Below are positions 11,861-20,875 of a stretch of 64,000 bases of DNA, in pieces. The stretch spans positions 1,800,501 to 1,864,500 of the forward strand of contig OZ014413.1 in NCBI GenBank assembly GCA_963965975.1. Reading direction: 5' to 3'. The notes under the pieces were generated by a model that searched no databases, was not told where the DNA came from, and was given only the letters and a program-made list of their open reading frames with translations. The translations under genes and the position numbers were made by a program. Origin of the DNA: Xestospongia bergquistia. Its lineage: Eukaryota; Porifera; Demospongiae; Haplosclerida; Petrosiidae. Position 1 is the stretch's first letter; each line of letters opens with the position of its first letter.

Positions 11861-13046
11861 AGAATTTGAAAGACTTACAAGGTGAAACAAAAGAAGAGAT
11901 AATAACCAAACTACAAACATCAGAAAGAATATGTAAAAAGATGACTCTGCAAATAGAACAGCAACAATCTGACCTCAGCAAGCAAAAAGGTATACTTCAT
12001 TTGTCATTATTAAACTTCATACAAAGTGAAATCAATGTAATTTATTTTAATAGAGATGTTAGCATCACTTAATTTACAACTTGAAGAAAAAGATAAGAGA
12101 ATTGATGAGCTAACAAAGAAGATAGAAGGTATTTGATATTACAATTGTAGTGTTAGCATCACTGATTTTATAATCACTTGAAAGTAACGTCTGGAAATTA
12201 CTGATGACATTCAGCTATAATTATACTTTCATAATATTTGTTACAAATATAATTCATGAATCTAGGAAGTGAGACAATAATTGTCAGTTATAGTCTTGTC
12301 ACACTGGCTATCTATATGATTATATTGTATATTGGTCTCATCCCCAGCCCCACACACCCCCTCCAGGAAAATGTGAAGTGTGTGGAACTGAGACTAGTTA
12401 TGCTTAGGATTGTTTCTCAGAACTTATCTGTTTTACAGGCATTGCTTTGTACAGTCAAATGGCAAAGTGCCATTCAAGTAGTCCAACTATTACTGTTTAA
12501 AATTTAAAGGATATATGTAAACATAAAACATAATGAACACAAGCTTCATGCATACTGGGCTTGTAGGCACTGCTTAAATATTATATGTCAGCTGGGAAGT
12601 TATGCATACATTACTGAGTAATAAATAACTTTCTCATAAAGAACTGACATTAATAAGCATAACTAAGTTCATCAAGTTAAATTGATCAATACAATTGCTT
12701 ATGATAAGACATATTGTATTACTAATCATATCCTTAGTAATAGAATGATTTGTAATCTTTATCAATAGGAAAGGAGTCTATAGAATTGATTACACAAGAG
12801 AAACAGGAAGATTTAGAAAAACTACAAGAAATTATAACATCTCTTACATTACAATTAAGAGAGAAAGAGAAAAGAAATATACAATTAATGGAAAAGTTAA
12901 AAGGTGCAGAGAATAATGTGATTTTATTTCAAATCTCTTATTTCATTAGAAGTAAATGATCATCTAAAAACTAATCATCCACAGTTAAGTCAAAAAATTG
13001 AGGAGGGGCTTTTAATGGATACTAATAAGGAAGAAACTCAAGAGAG
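11861..13046 (+). other. Orphan coiled-coil exons downstream of gene A
   Basis: A series of small exon-like segments with good splice sites encodes charged heptad-type sequence: 11861-11989 (ENLKDLQGETKEE, donor AAAAAG/GTATAC), 12054-12129, about 12770-12904 and about 12951-13046. They match the coiled-coil exons of genes B-D in style and phase. The preceding exon of gene A lacks a phase-1 donor, so whether they are still used is unclear. They may be the fossil 3' half of gene A, or alternative exons. Confidence 0.55.
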
Positions 13047-13119
13047 TAAGTGCACACATATATATTGATATATGTATCAGCTAGAAAAAGGTATTAAACA
13101 GTTCATTTATCAATATTAA

Positions 13120-13430
13120 GACTGATGAGAGTAAGCATATATCATGCAAATAGTACAAAATTTTAAATTATAACATGGTATGACCCTTGCAAAAATGAAG
13201 GATCAGGGCCATTGCACAAAAAGAGCTGAAAATATTCTGTAGCAAGATGAAGTGATGTTGCTTTAATTTAACCTTTTCCAAGTGCCATGGCTGACAAACC
13301 ATTAAAATATACTTTTAAATGCAGAGCAGGAAATAGAAATGTTTGCTTACCATTTTATCAAGTTTTAATTACCTATTTTGTCACTATATACTAAGAGTAC
13401 TTTAAGCATCTACCAGCATTAAAAGAACTG
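13120..13430. repeat. Intronic duplicate, copy 1 (partner at 15915-16190)
   Basis: Shares with 15915-16190 the sequence order GAGAGTAAG, AACATGGYATGACCCTTGC, GGATCAGG, TCTGTAGCAAGA, AAGTGATGT, GGCTGACAAACCATTAAAA, ATGTTTGCTTACCATTT. It marks the tandem duplication that produced genes A and B. Confidence 0.75.
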
Positions 13431-13774
13431 ATGTTGGCAACTGTGAAAGTGAGGTTAGTAACAACAAACAAATTTTGATTTATAAACTGTATGTCATTAA
13501 GTTCGCTTCCATTCACCATCAGAATAGCTCCATACTGCCACTAGGGTTCCTTGAAAACAATAAACCAAATGATTACTAATTACTAAACATGTGTACATTC
13601 TTATCTTATACAACAATGTAATATAAAATTATTACATAAGTGATCCATACTGTTATAATCATTATATATATATATATATATATATACGATTTTAACATAT
13701 ATATAATGATAAACATCAAACTTCAATTATAAAAATTCGTGCTCGATTATGAATGATTTTAATAGTCTGCAAGC

Positions 13775-13830
13775 TTTCACTTTTACATTGGAAAGGGGTG
13801 GAGAATAGCCTCCCTAGTGTAAAAGTGAAA
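13775..13830. repeat. Short inverted repeat upstream of the gene B leader relic
   Basis: TTTCACTTTTACA (13775-13787) is the reverse complement of TGTAAAAGTGAAA (13818-13830), with a 30-base spacer. It may be a MITE remnant or a transcribed hairpin. No further evidence. Confidence 0.5.
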
Positions 13831-13926
13831 ATGTAAGGTCTGCTTACCAGTCTATTTTAGTTAAGCAAGTTTGAAAATTGGTGTAGATAGGAAGTGTTTT
13901 CTGTCACCTCACTGCTTCTATTTGGA

Positions 13927-14140
13927 ATGATTGATATTGGAGGATCAGATTCGATTATGACATTGTTGTCATATACTACATAATACTACAAAGAGAGCTG
14001 TCAATTTTACTGGATGTGTTGAGTCATTGTTATGTTTTGAAAATGGGGGTATTACTAATCTGGTTTTCTCCATGGCTGTTGTTCTTTGGTACTTCTTATA
14101 TTATCAGATGATGTCAAACTCAATCTTGGGTCTTTAACAG
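13927..14140 (+). pseudogene. Decayed 2A leader exon of gene B
   Basis: Aligns by eye along its length with the gene A leader (8474-8699): ATGATTGATATT at the start, AGAGCTGTCAAT in the middle, CTGGTTTTCTCC over the hydrophobic segment and the 2A region at the end. It is broken in three ways. The reading frame from the ATG hits a stop after 18 codons. The 2A motif reads D-V-K-L-N-L-G-S instead of D-V-E-L-N-P-G-P, so the invariant Pro-Gly-Pro is lost. The donor AACAG/GT has become AACAG/GA. It can neither skip nor splice. Confidence 0.88.
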
Positions 14141-14426
14141 GATAAGCATTAAACTGTTGACATTGAATTGAATTGATTTTTAAGTTGCCATATTGTAACC
14201 ATCATGCCACATTCACACAGTATATTGTGTATTCATACTATAGCACGAGTATATTAATATAGTGTACTTATGATTTTGATAGTGATAGAGATCTAGCAGG
14301 ATGTCTGTACTTAAGTTAGTTGCTGTTCGTTTTTGTAATATTAACATCACAGTATAATTGGGGTATTGACTTCTTGCTGACCCCTGGATAATTTTTGTGA
14401 TGTAATGCTGATTTTATTCTTTCTAG

Positions 14427-17378
14427 ATATATTAAAAGAAATGCCAAGCCACTATGATCTGTTACATCTATTAGCAGATATGAAAAATAGTTGGTACGAC
14501 TTTGGTTTGGCCCTTAGGGTTTCTTCCGATTGTTTGGATGGTTTATTACGTAGTCCAGACACCCCTAGCACCAAACTATCTAATGTAATCAGAAATTGGA
14601 TGGTTTCTCAATCATCTCCTGTCACTTGGAAAACATTGATCTCTGCCATTGAAGGTCATATTGTTAATAACAAAAGGAAAGCTAATGAGATACGAGACTA
14701 CCTTGGTAAATTAATAATTATTGTCAAGTTAATAATTATAATACCTGGTAATATTTGTGACACTTTATCAGTATAATAGTTGCTACTTTATGACCAAGTA
14801 CCATAATATATAATTATAAAGATTCTGTGAACTCACTTTAAGAAATTAAGTTTTACAATATCATATTGATATTCTCACATATACATTAGTCATATATTTA
14901 CATATTAGACTTCTGCATAAAATTATTAAATATCTAATCCTTAAATTAAAGAACTAAGGAATTAACTCAGTTTTACTGGTTTGTATTTTATGCTGCTAAT
15001 ATTAAATGATATCATGACAATGTTACAAATTATAAACTAGTGAATTTATAGTAAACATTATTCCTACACTACAATGATTGTTTTTCTTGGTTTTAATAAT
15101 CTGTTTTGTTTTTATAGATCTTACTAATTTATTAAGTCAATATGGCCTACAATATGAGGAATTGGAGAAAGAGTGTGATGATGGTCTTATCATTGCAGTT
15201 TCACAAAATATAGATGACTACATAAAAGTAGGACGTGGTCTTGCTTTATCTAGAGAAACACTGGAAAGTATTTCTCGGGACATTGATAACGACATACACA
15301 GAAAAAATGCTGTTTTGTGGGCTTGGAAAATTAAGAATGGAAATGATGCAACCTATTTTGAACTTGTAAAAGCTTTCAGGAAAATGACAGATCGATTTCT
15401 TATAGTATCTGTTTTGAATTATGTCTCAAAGAAAACTACATCAAAGCAAACTTTAACACCAGTTCACCTAGTACCAGAGATGGCAAAAGACATCATGCCT
15501 ACTCTTGAAGAAAAAAGAAGTAATTAAATAACATGTTATATTTATGTGTGAAATTATTATAACACTCTTTAGTTACAGAAAGTCAAAAAAAGATTGCTAG
15601 ACTACAAGAAATAATAAGTTCACTGAATCTTAAATTGATAGAGAAAGATGACATGATTGAGGAATTAGAAACACAATTGAAAGGTACTTAATATCATTAA
15701 AAGATAATTATTCCATGTTTTATATTATTGAACTGTTAGTATATAGTATATTGCAATGTCAGGTATTAATAACTAAGATACTATATATAGTTTACTATAA
15801 TTCTCTCTATTCTATTTACTACAAAGAATCACATATATCAAGAACAAAAGTGGAACCTCGTGCAGCGATGCCCCGTCATCAGGTAGAAAAAGGTAACAGC
15901 TCAATTATCATTATTATGACTAATGAGAGTAAGGACAAATAATGCAAAAATTACAAATTGTAACATGGCATGACCCTTGCAAAATAGAGGATCAGGACTT
16001 CTATGTAAAACAAGCTGAAAACTTTCTGTAGCAAGAGGAAGTGATGTCACTTTAATTTTAACTATTCCAAGTGCTATGGCTGACAAACCATTAAAATATA
16101 CTTATAAAGCAGAGGAGGAGTATAAATGTTTGCTTACCATTTATCAATTTTTACTATATATCCTAGTGTGCCATAAGCATCTAACAGCTTCACCCAAACC
16201 TGGTACAGCCCACCCTAAGTTGTCACATCTCATGTACACAGTGGTTCTGACCCTCAGTTTTCACAAGGATCAGGCCTTACAAAATGCATCTATTATTTAA
16301 GGATAGTAGCTGATTGTAAAATAACACTTTCAATCTACTATACTATGATGCTTCAAATATTGCCATACAGACTTTTTAAAGCCTCTATATATTACCATTA
16401 TTGAGTTGTTTCAGTCACAATTAGTAACATTTCTGATATCACTTTAAAAGCAAGAATTACAACATTATTGTTAGTTTTCTTATCATGTTATTGCTTGAAA
16501 TTTTCACAGTGTCTTTAGCATTTCAAGAGTGCTTAGGAACAGCTAGAGTGGGATATATAAACATTGGCTTACCACTTTATCAATATTTCTAATTTATAGC
16601 TCAGATAAAAATAAAAAAAAATGAAAAGTACTTAATGCTGACTGAACTTTTACTATTGTATATAGTAGCTAAAAATTACATTGATTATTAGTTTTGTCAT
16701 GCCATTACTGAGAGAACTTGATTAAAAAATTATAACAAAAAGACAACAGATTTTGACATTACTACAATGGCAGTTTTGTCCTAAGACCAGACAAACATGA
16801 CAACAGTTTATTATCAATGTTCTGTTATCTTAGATGCCAGATTATACGAATATATAATAGTTTCTAGAATGGGTTCTAAATTCCCATCCAAGTAAGGTCT
16901 GTCAAGATTGTTGCTTGTAAATAATTTATATGTTGACACAGCCACGTTTATTACCTGTCCTTTTCTCACTAGTCTTGCCATCAATATGTGTGTATGACAA
17001 TAACAATGACATTCATCTTATTGTTTAACATATAAAATACATTTTGTTACATCAATACAAACATGTCCTTATATTTATTTTTATAATATAACCGAAGAAG
17101 TATCACATATGCCAGATCTGCTCTTGGATGTACAACCTCCCATTATGGAAATAGCTACACATGCTAGAACTGCAGAGTGGCATCATTTGGGCACGCAACT
17201 AGAACTGAATGATGTGGATTTAGCTGAATGTCATAACTGTACCAAGATGTATCAGTTATGGATTATGGAGAAAGCTGAAAATGCAACTCGCAGGCAATTA
17301 ATATCTGCTTTAAGAGCAATTAGACAAAATAATGTAGCAGATATTTATGAAGATTTTCTAAAAAGAGTTTCTATGTAA
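14427..17378 (+). CDS. Gene B: Death domain, Death-like domain, coiled coil, terminal Death domain
   Basis: Tandem relative of gene A. Exons: 14427-14705 (Death domain, DILKEMPSHYDLL), 15118-15519 (Death-like domain, DLTNLLSQYG, KNAVLWAWK), 15573-15683 (coiled coil), 15827-15892 and the terminal exon 17098-17378 (Death domain, stop TAA). Every internal exon enters and leaves in phase 1, and the terminal exon completes the frame, so the body is intact. The sponge module that follows the Death-like domain in gene A is missing. The 5' leader next door is destroyed. Because all junctions are phase 1, the intact gene A leader could in principle splice onto these exons and would give an open frame of 455 codons including stop. 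Independent start sites are not obvious; the Death exon lacks a well-placed ATG except MLKEM-like internal ones. Confidence 0.65.
15915..16190. repeat. Intronic duplicate, copy 2 (partner at 13120-13430)
   Basis: Second member of the direct repeat described at 13120. It lies downstream of the gene B coiled-coil exons just as copy 1 lies downstream of those of gene A. It contains an ORF starting MADKPLKYTYK that is not conserved in copy 1, so it is not called as a gene. Confidence 0.75.
17098..17378 (+). CDS. Terminal Death-domain exon 1 of gene B
   Basis: An exon of 281 bases entering in phase 1 after ACCGAAG and ending at TAA. It encodes a six-helix Death-fold pattern: EIATHARTAEWHHLGTQL, LNDVDLAECH, MYQLWIMEKAEN, TRRQLISALRAIRQN. 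The W-x-x-L-G-x-x-L and T-R-R-x-L-I-x-A-L signatures are typical Death-domain helices. Its acceptor has a poor polypyrimidine tract. Confidence 0.75.
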
Positions 17379-18017
17379 ACCTATGGTATATTTCAAATTC
17401 CTCCATAATATAAACTTTGTCTGATCGCAAACCTTTTCCATTTAGACTAAACCATATGCATTTTCCTATACTATCTTTAATTTGATTATTTTTATTTACT
17501 GTTTGAGTAATATCTTTGCATTTTGATTTGTAAATTTGACCAATCAATTTGTGCTTTCCTCTTTTAGTTTTATTAAAGTTGGTTATTTTGTATACCAATG
17601 TAATATAATATATATGTACATCTGACTTAGTTTTTTAATTCTAGTCATTAATTGACCTTCGTTGATTATTAACAAGTTTTCTATTATAATGAACTAGTTT
17701 ATTTTCTAATTAAGAGTGTGAACTTTTCAAATTTGATTACCTTTGTAAAAGTGTGAATATTTTCATAGAAGACATTTTTTCAATCAGTATTACTGAAACA
17801 TATATCATTGTACATATCACAAGTACTACATACATACATAATATATGTATGTATGCATATATGTGTGTGTGTGTGTACTCTAAGGAGTAATATAATTTAT
17901 ACTCTTATTTTATTGATGTAAATTTATAGGCATTGCTCTAATTATGTATAAATTTTGTTTGGATTAGTATATTCATCCCTCTGACCATGTTTCTTTATTT
18001 CATCCCTTTACTGTAAT

Positions 18018-18095
18018 AGAAGGTATACAATTTCATGTTACCATGACTTCCATAGTAGAGAAAATACATTCAATGTCCACACTAAAACACTGATT
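18018..18095 (-). pseudogene. Histidyl-tRNA synthetase fragment (GIERIFSI region)
   Basis: ATGACTTCCATAGTAGAGAA, then a short AAATACATTCAATGTCCACAC stretch, matches the minus-strand HARS exon at about 600-655 and its decayed copy at 6840-6880. Only about 75 bases remain. It lies inside the gene B 3' region. Confidence 0.6.
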
Positions 18096-18819
18096 GTAAA
18101 ATGATGGCTACTGCTTTCAATCTACTAACTATGATGCTGCCGTACAGACTTTTTAAAGCCTCTATATATTACCATTCTTGAGTCTTTTTAGTCACAATTA
18201 GTAACATTTCTCAACATATCATTATCAAAGCAAGAATTACAAAATTATTGTTAGTTTTCTTATCATATTATTCCACGAATTTTTTATAAAAACAAGTGTC
18301 TTTAGCATTTTAAGAGTGTTTAGGAACAGATTTAGTGGGATATGTAAATGTTGGCTTACCATTTTATCAATATTTCTATTTTATAATTCAAATTAAAATA
18401 AATGAACTAAATGATGAACCTTCACTATACTGTATATAGTAACTAAAACTTACAATGATTATTGGTTTGTCATACCACTACAGGAGAACTTGCTCAAAAA
18501 ATTATAACAAAGCAGATTATTACACAAAATTTTCACTTTCCCTATAGTTTTTCAAGAGTGCATAGGAACAACTAGAGAGAGATGTATAAATATTGGCTTA
18601 CCATTTTATCAATATCTTCAATTTATAATTTAAATTAAAATAAATGAATGAAAAGCATTAAAATACTGAACCTTCACTACAGTGTATAGTAGCTAAAAAT
18701 TACAATGATTATTAGTTTGTCATACTATTACTGAGAATTTGCTCAAAAATTTGAAGTTATAACAAAATAAACAACAGATTTTGTTTTTTCTTGGTATTGC
18801 TACGATGGCAGTCTTGTGC

Positions 18820-19050
18820 CAAGTCCACTATTTTAATTAAGCAAGTTTGAAAGTTGGTAGGCTTGAATTATTCTCAGTAACCTCACTGCAGGCACGTCAT
18901 CAGTATGATATATTTACCTAGTTATCAAGTACCCTAATATATAATTGCAAAGATTGTGTGAATTCACTTTAAGTAATAAGTTTTACAATATCATACTGAC
19001 ATTCTGACATACATATTAATCACCTTGATTTTTATTTACATTTATTATTG
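18820..19050 (+). pseudogene. Collapsed third copy of the leader-to-Death-exon interval
   Basis: The first part (AAGCAAGTTTGAAARTTGGT to CCTCACTGC, about 18840-18895) matches the sequence just upstream of the decayed leader at 13862-13912. The second part (CAAGTACC, AATATATAATT, AAAGATT, TGTGAA, TCACTTTAAG, AAGTTTTACAATATCATA, about 18928-19010) matches intron sequence downstream of the gene B Death exon at 14797-14870. The 2A leader and Death exon that should lie between are missing, so this is a duplicate with an internal deletion at about 18895. Confidence 0.65.
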
Positions 19051-19114
19051 CAGGCTCTATCTTCATGAATTTATTTATTCTTTAAAATTTTCATTCATTT
19101 GCTTTGTGCTTTAG

Positions 19115-19395
19115 GAAGCAGAATGAATCTTATTCGATTACTATCACCTATTGAATATAAATGGAGACAATTAGGACAAGCTTTGAAGATTAGTCACGGA
19201 GATCTAGAGAATATGCTAGTCAAAAGAAACCGTAATTCTGACAGACTTGCAGATGTTATTCAGTTCTGGATTGACAAGCGACCTAGTGAAGTTACTTGGC
19301 ATACTATAATAACAGCAGTGGATTTACCTCCAGTTCATGAGCCTTCTATAGCAAAACGTATTCTGGATATGTGTCTTTCTATAACTAGTGAATGA
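19115..19395 (+). CDS. Terminal Death-domain exon 2, alternative 3' exon
   Basis: Also exactly 281 bases, entering in phase 1 after GCTTTAG and ending at TGA (19393-19395). Encodes NLIRLLSPIEYKWRQLGQAL, LENMLVKRNRNSD, ADVIQFWIDKRP, EVTWHTIITAVDLP, a clear Death-domain pattern (W-R-Q-L-G, I-Q-F-W, T-W-x-x-I-I-x-A). Because the exon at 17098-17378 already carries a stop, this would be an alternative last exon for gene B, or the end of the collapsed third copy. Same length and phase make them interchangeable. Confidence 0.75.
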
Positions 19396-19963
19396 ATAAT
19401 GTTATCTCTTTTATCTGATATTGTCATTGTACATGCATACACAATTAAACTAACTGATGATTTTTATTTTACTTTCGTAATAGTTTTTAACATATAGTTT
19501 TGCTTTAATATAAGAATGTTTAGACTTTTGTTCTACATAATTGTTTAATGTTTTTACACATTTTTTAAACATAAATCATCAATTACATTAGGTTTGTACT
19601 TGGACTTCTGCTTAATTAACAAAATCAATTTAGTTCTAAAATGTTTAGACTTCAAGTCCCTTGGATACATCATGAAAACAACTATATATATGGTATAATT
19701 TATTGAGACATGTGGCTGATTATGGTAAAGTAATTACTGGATGATATTATCAGCGAAGATGAAGTGTTTAACCTTTCATCAAACAATTGGCTAAAAGTAG
19801 CCAATTATAAGAATAACATTTATTATTTTAATAACTGTTGCTGTTTTTTCTTGTGTCATCAGATCTTACGTTTTTCAAGTGGAGACTTGAAACTTATGTT
19901 AGGAACTTTTTTTTACAAGGGTCCAGACATAGTTTATGTGAATACTTGTCCCAGTTGACATCC

Positions 19964-19993
19964 TATATAGCTATTGTTTACAATAGCTATATA
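19964..19993. repeat. Hairpin, 14-bp perfect arms
   Basis: TATATAGCTATTGT (19964-19977), loop TT, then ACAATAGCTATATA (19980-19993). A further partial direct copy, TAGCTATTGTTTA, follows. AT-rich cruciform; no known element recognised. Confidence 0.8.
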
Positions 19994-20016
19994 GCTATTG
20001 TTTAGATAATGTTAAT

Positions 20017-20105
20017 ATCCTCACCGTATATCCCAGACTTTACAAGTATTTCTCTCAATTCAAAGAGTGACGTTGAAATATTTTTTGCTCCATGACATTT
20101 AAAGG
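20017..20105 (-). pseudogene. Histidyl-tRNA synthetase fragment (N-terminal exon)
   Basis: The plus-strand text CCTCACCRTA, CTCAATTCAAA, GTTGAAATA, GCTCCATGACRTTT parallels HARS exon 3 at about 2217-2295 (CCTCACCATACTTTCC, TTCAGTTCAAA, GTAGAAATAG, GCTCCATGACGTTT). On the minus strand this is the [17 protein letters not shown] region. It is heavily decayed and runs into the hairpin at 20106. Confidence 0.6.
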
Positions 20106-20148
20106 TTCTGCTAAGTCATAAGGAACATTTCCTTATGACTTAGCAGAA
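20106..20148. repeat. Hairpin, 20-bp perfect arms, 3-base loop
   Basis: TTCTGCTAAGTCATAAGGAA (20106-20125), loop CAT, and its exact reverse complement at 20129-20148. The arm resembles HARS sequence (CAGCCAAGTCATAG at about 2190), so it looks like a fold-back duplication inside the decayed HARS fragment. Confidence 0.9.
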
Positions 20149-20655
20149 TGAGTAACCTAGATCTTAAAGCAAATTAGCAGTCTAGATAATATGATTTTAT
20201 TAACAGTACTTTATTATGACTACATGCATGTAAACTATAAACGATGCACTAATCATCACATGAATTATTATGCCTCTGTTTCAAGAAATCTGAGGAATAT
20301 ATTTATTAGGTAATAACTATTAAAGTTAATATTTATAATTGTGGGGATAGTCTGAGCGGGACCTACAATTGTTATGTCAATTTGCACGTAGGGTACGTCA
20401 TTCCGTAAAGCTTGTAAAAAGTTTTTGGTAATTCTTGAACATAACACGTCTTTTTTTAAAGTTGGACTTGTATTACAAATGTTAATACTCTTTAATTCAA
20501 TATTATTATAATCTATTATTAAAAAGTTGTATACGTCATAACAATAGCTCGATCAGGTGGTTTACAGGAAATTCCATTCACATTACATTTTTTTCCCGCC
20601 CCTTTATCGTTGAGTCTTCAGCTCGCCCCAGCTTCATCAATTTCTTACTTTAATC

Positions 20656-20875
20656 ATGATTGACCTCTGCCAGTGGAGAGCCACTGTTGGGTTGTGGTGT
20701 TCTTGTCAGGTACCACTTACTAAGGGAACTGTCAATTCCGCTGGATGGACAGAGTCACTATGGTCTCATTTAGAAGATTGTGAAGTCGGCGGTAACCTGA
20801 CATTTTCTCTGGTTGTGTTTCTTTTTCTTCTTATAATGTCGGGCGATATTGAACTCAACCCTGGGCCTAAAACAG
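20656..20875 (+). other. 2A-type ribosome-skipping leader exon of gene C
   Basis: Encodes 73 residues plus one base. It starts MIDLCQWRATVGLW, conserved with gene A, then a hydrophobic run LTFSLVVFLFLLIM (about residues 48-61) and SGDIELNPGP (residues 62-71), a perfect 2A consensus with release expected after Gly70. The donor follows immediately (AAAACAG/GTATGC), phase 1, and fits the phase-1 CARD exon at 23397. That intron is about 2.5 kb, long for this window. A TTTTTCCCGCCCC stretch about 65 bp upstream of the ATG may be part of the promoter. Confidence 0.9.

Larger units (their letters stand above)
16310..18800. repeat. Three diverged copies of an intronic unit
   Basis: Copies at about 16310-16760, 18090-18530 and 18530-18800 share the order (TTTTTAAAGCCTCTATATATTACC), CACAATTAGTAACATTTCT, ATTACAAMATTATTGTTAG, TTGGCTTACCAYTTTATCAATAT and then a terminal GAGAACTTGCTCAAAAAATT-like block. 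They flank the alternative terminal exons of gene B and trace local segmental duplication. The third copy is shortened. Confidence 0.7.

Noticed and set aside
16076-16300. ORF starting MADKPLKYTYK in the gene B intron
   Set aside because: The duplicate at 13285 does not keep the frame, and the segment behaves as a non-coding repeat.
8474-20875. A viral or retrotransposon origin of the 2A motifs
   Set aside because: No polymerase, protease, integrase or capsid-like ORF is present nearby; the motifs sit on spliced host exons in front of Death or CARD exons.
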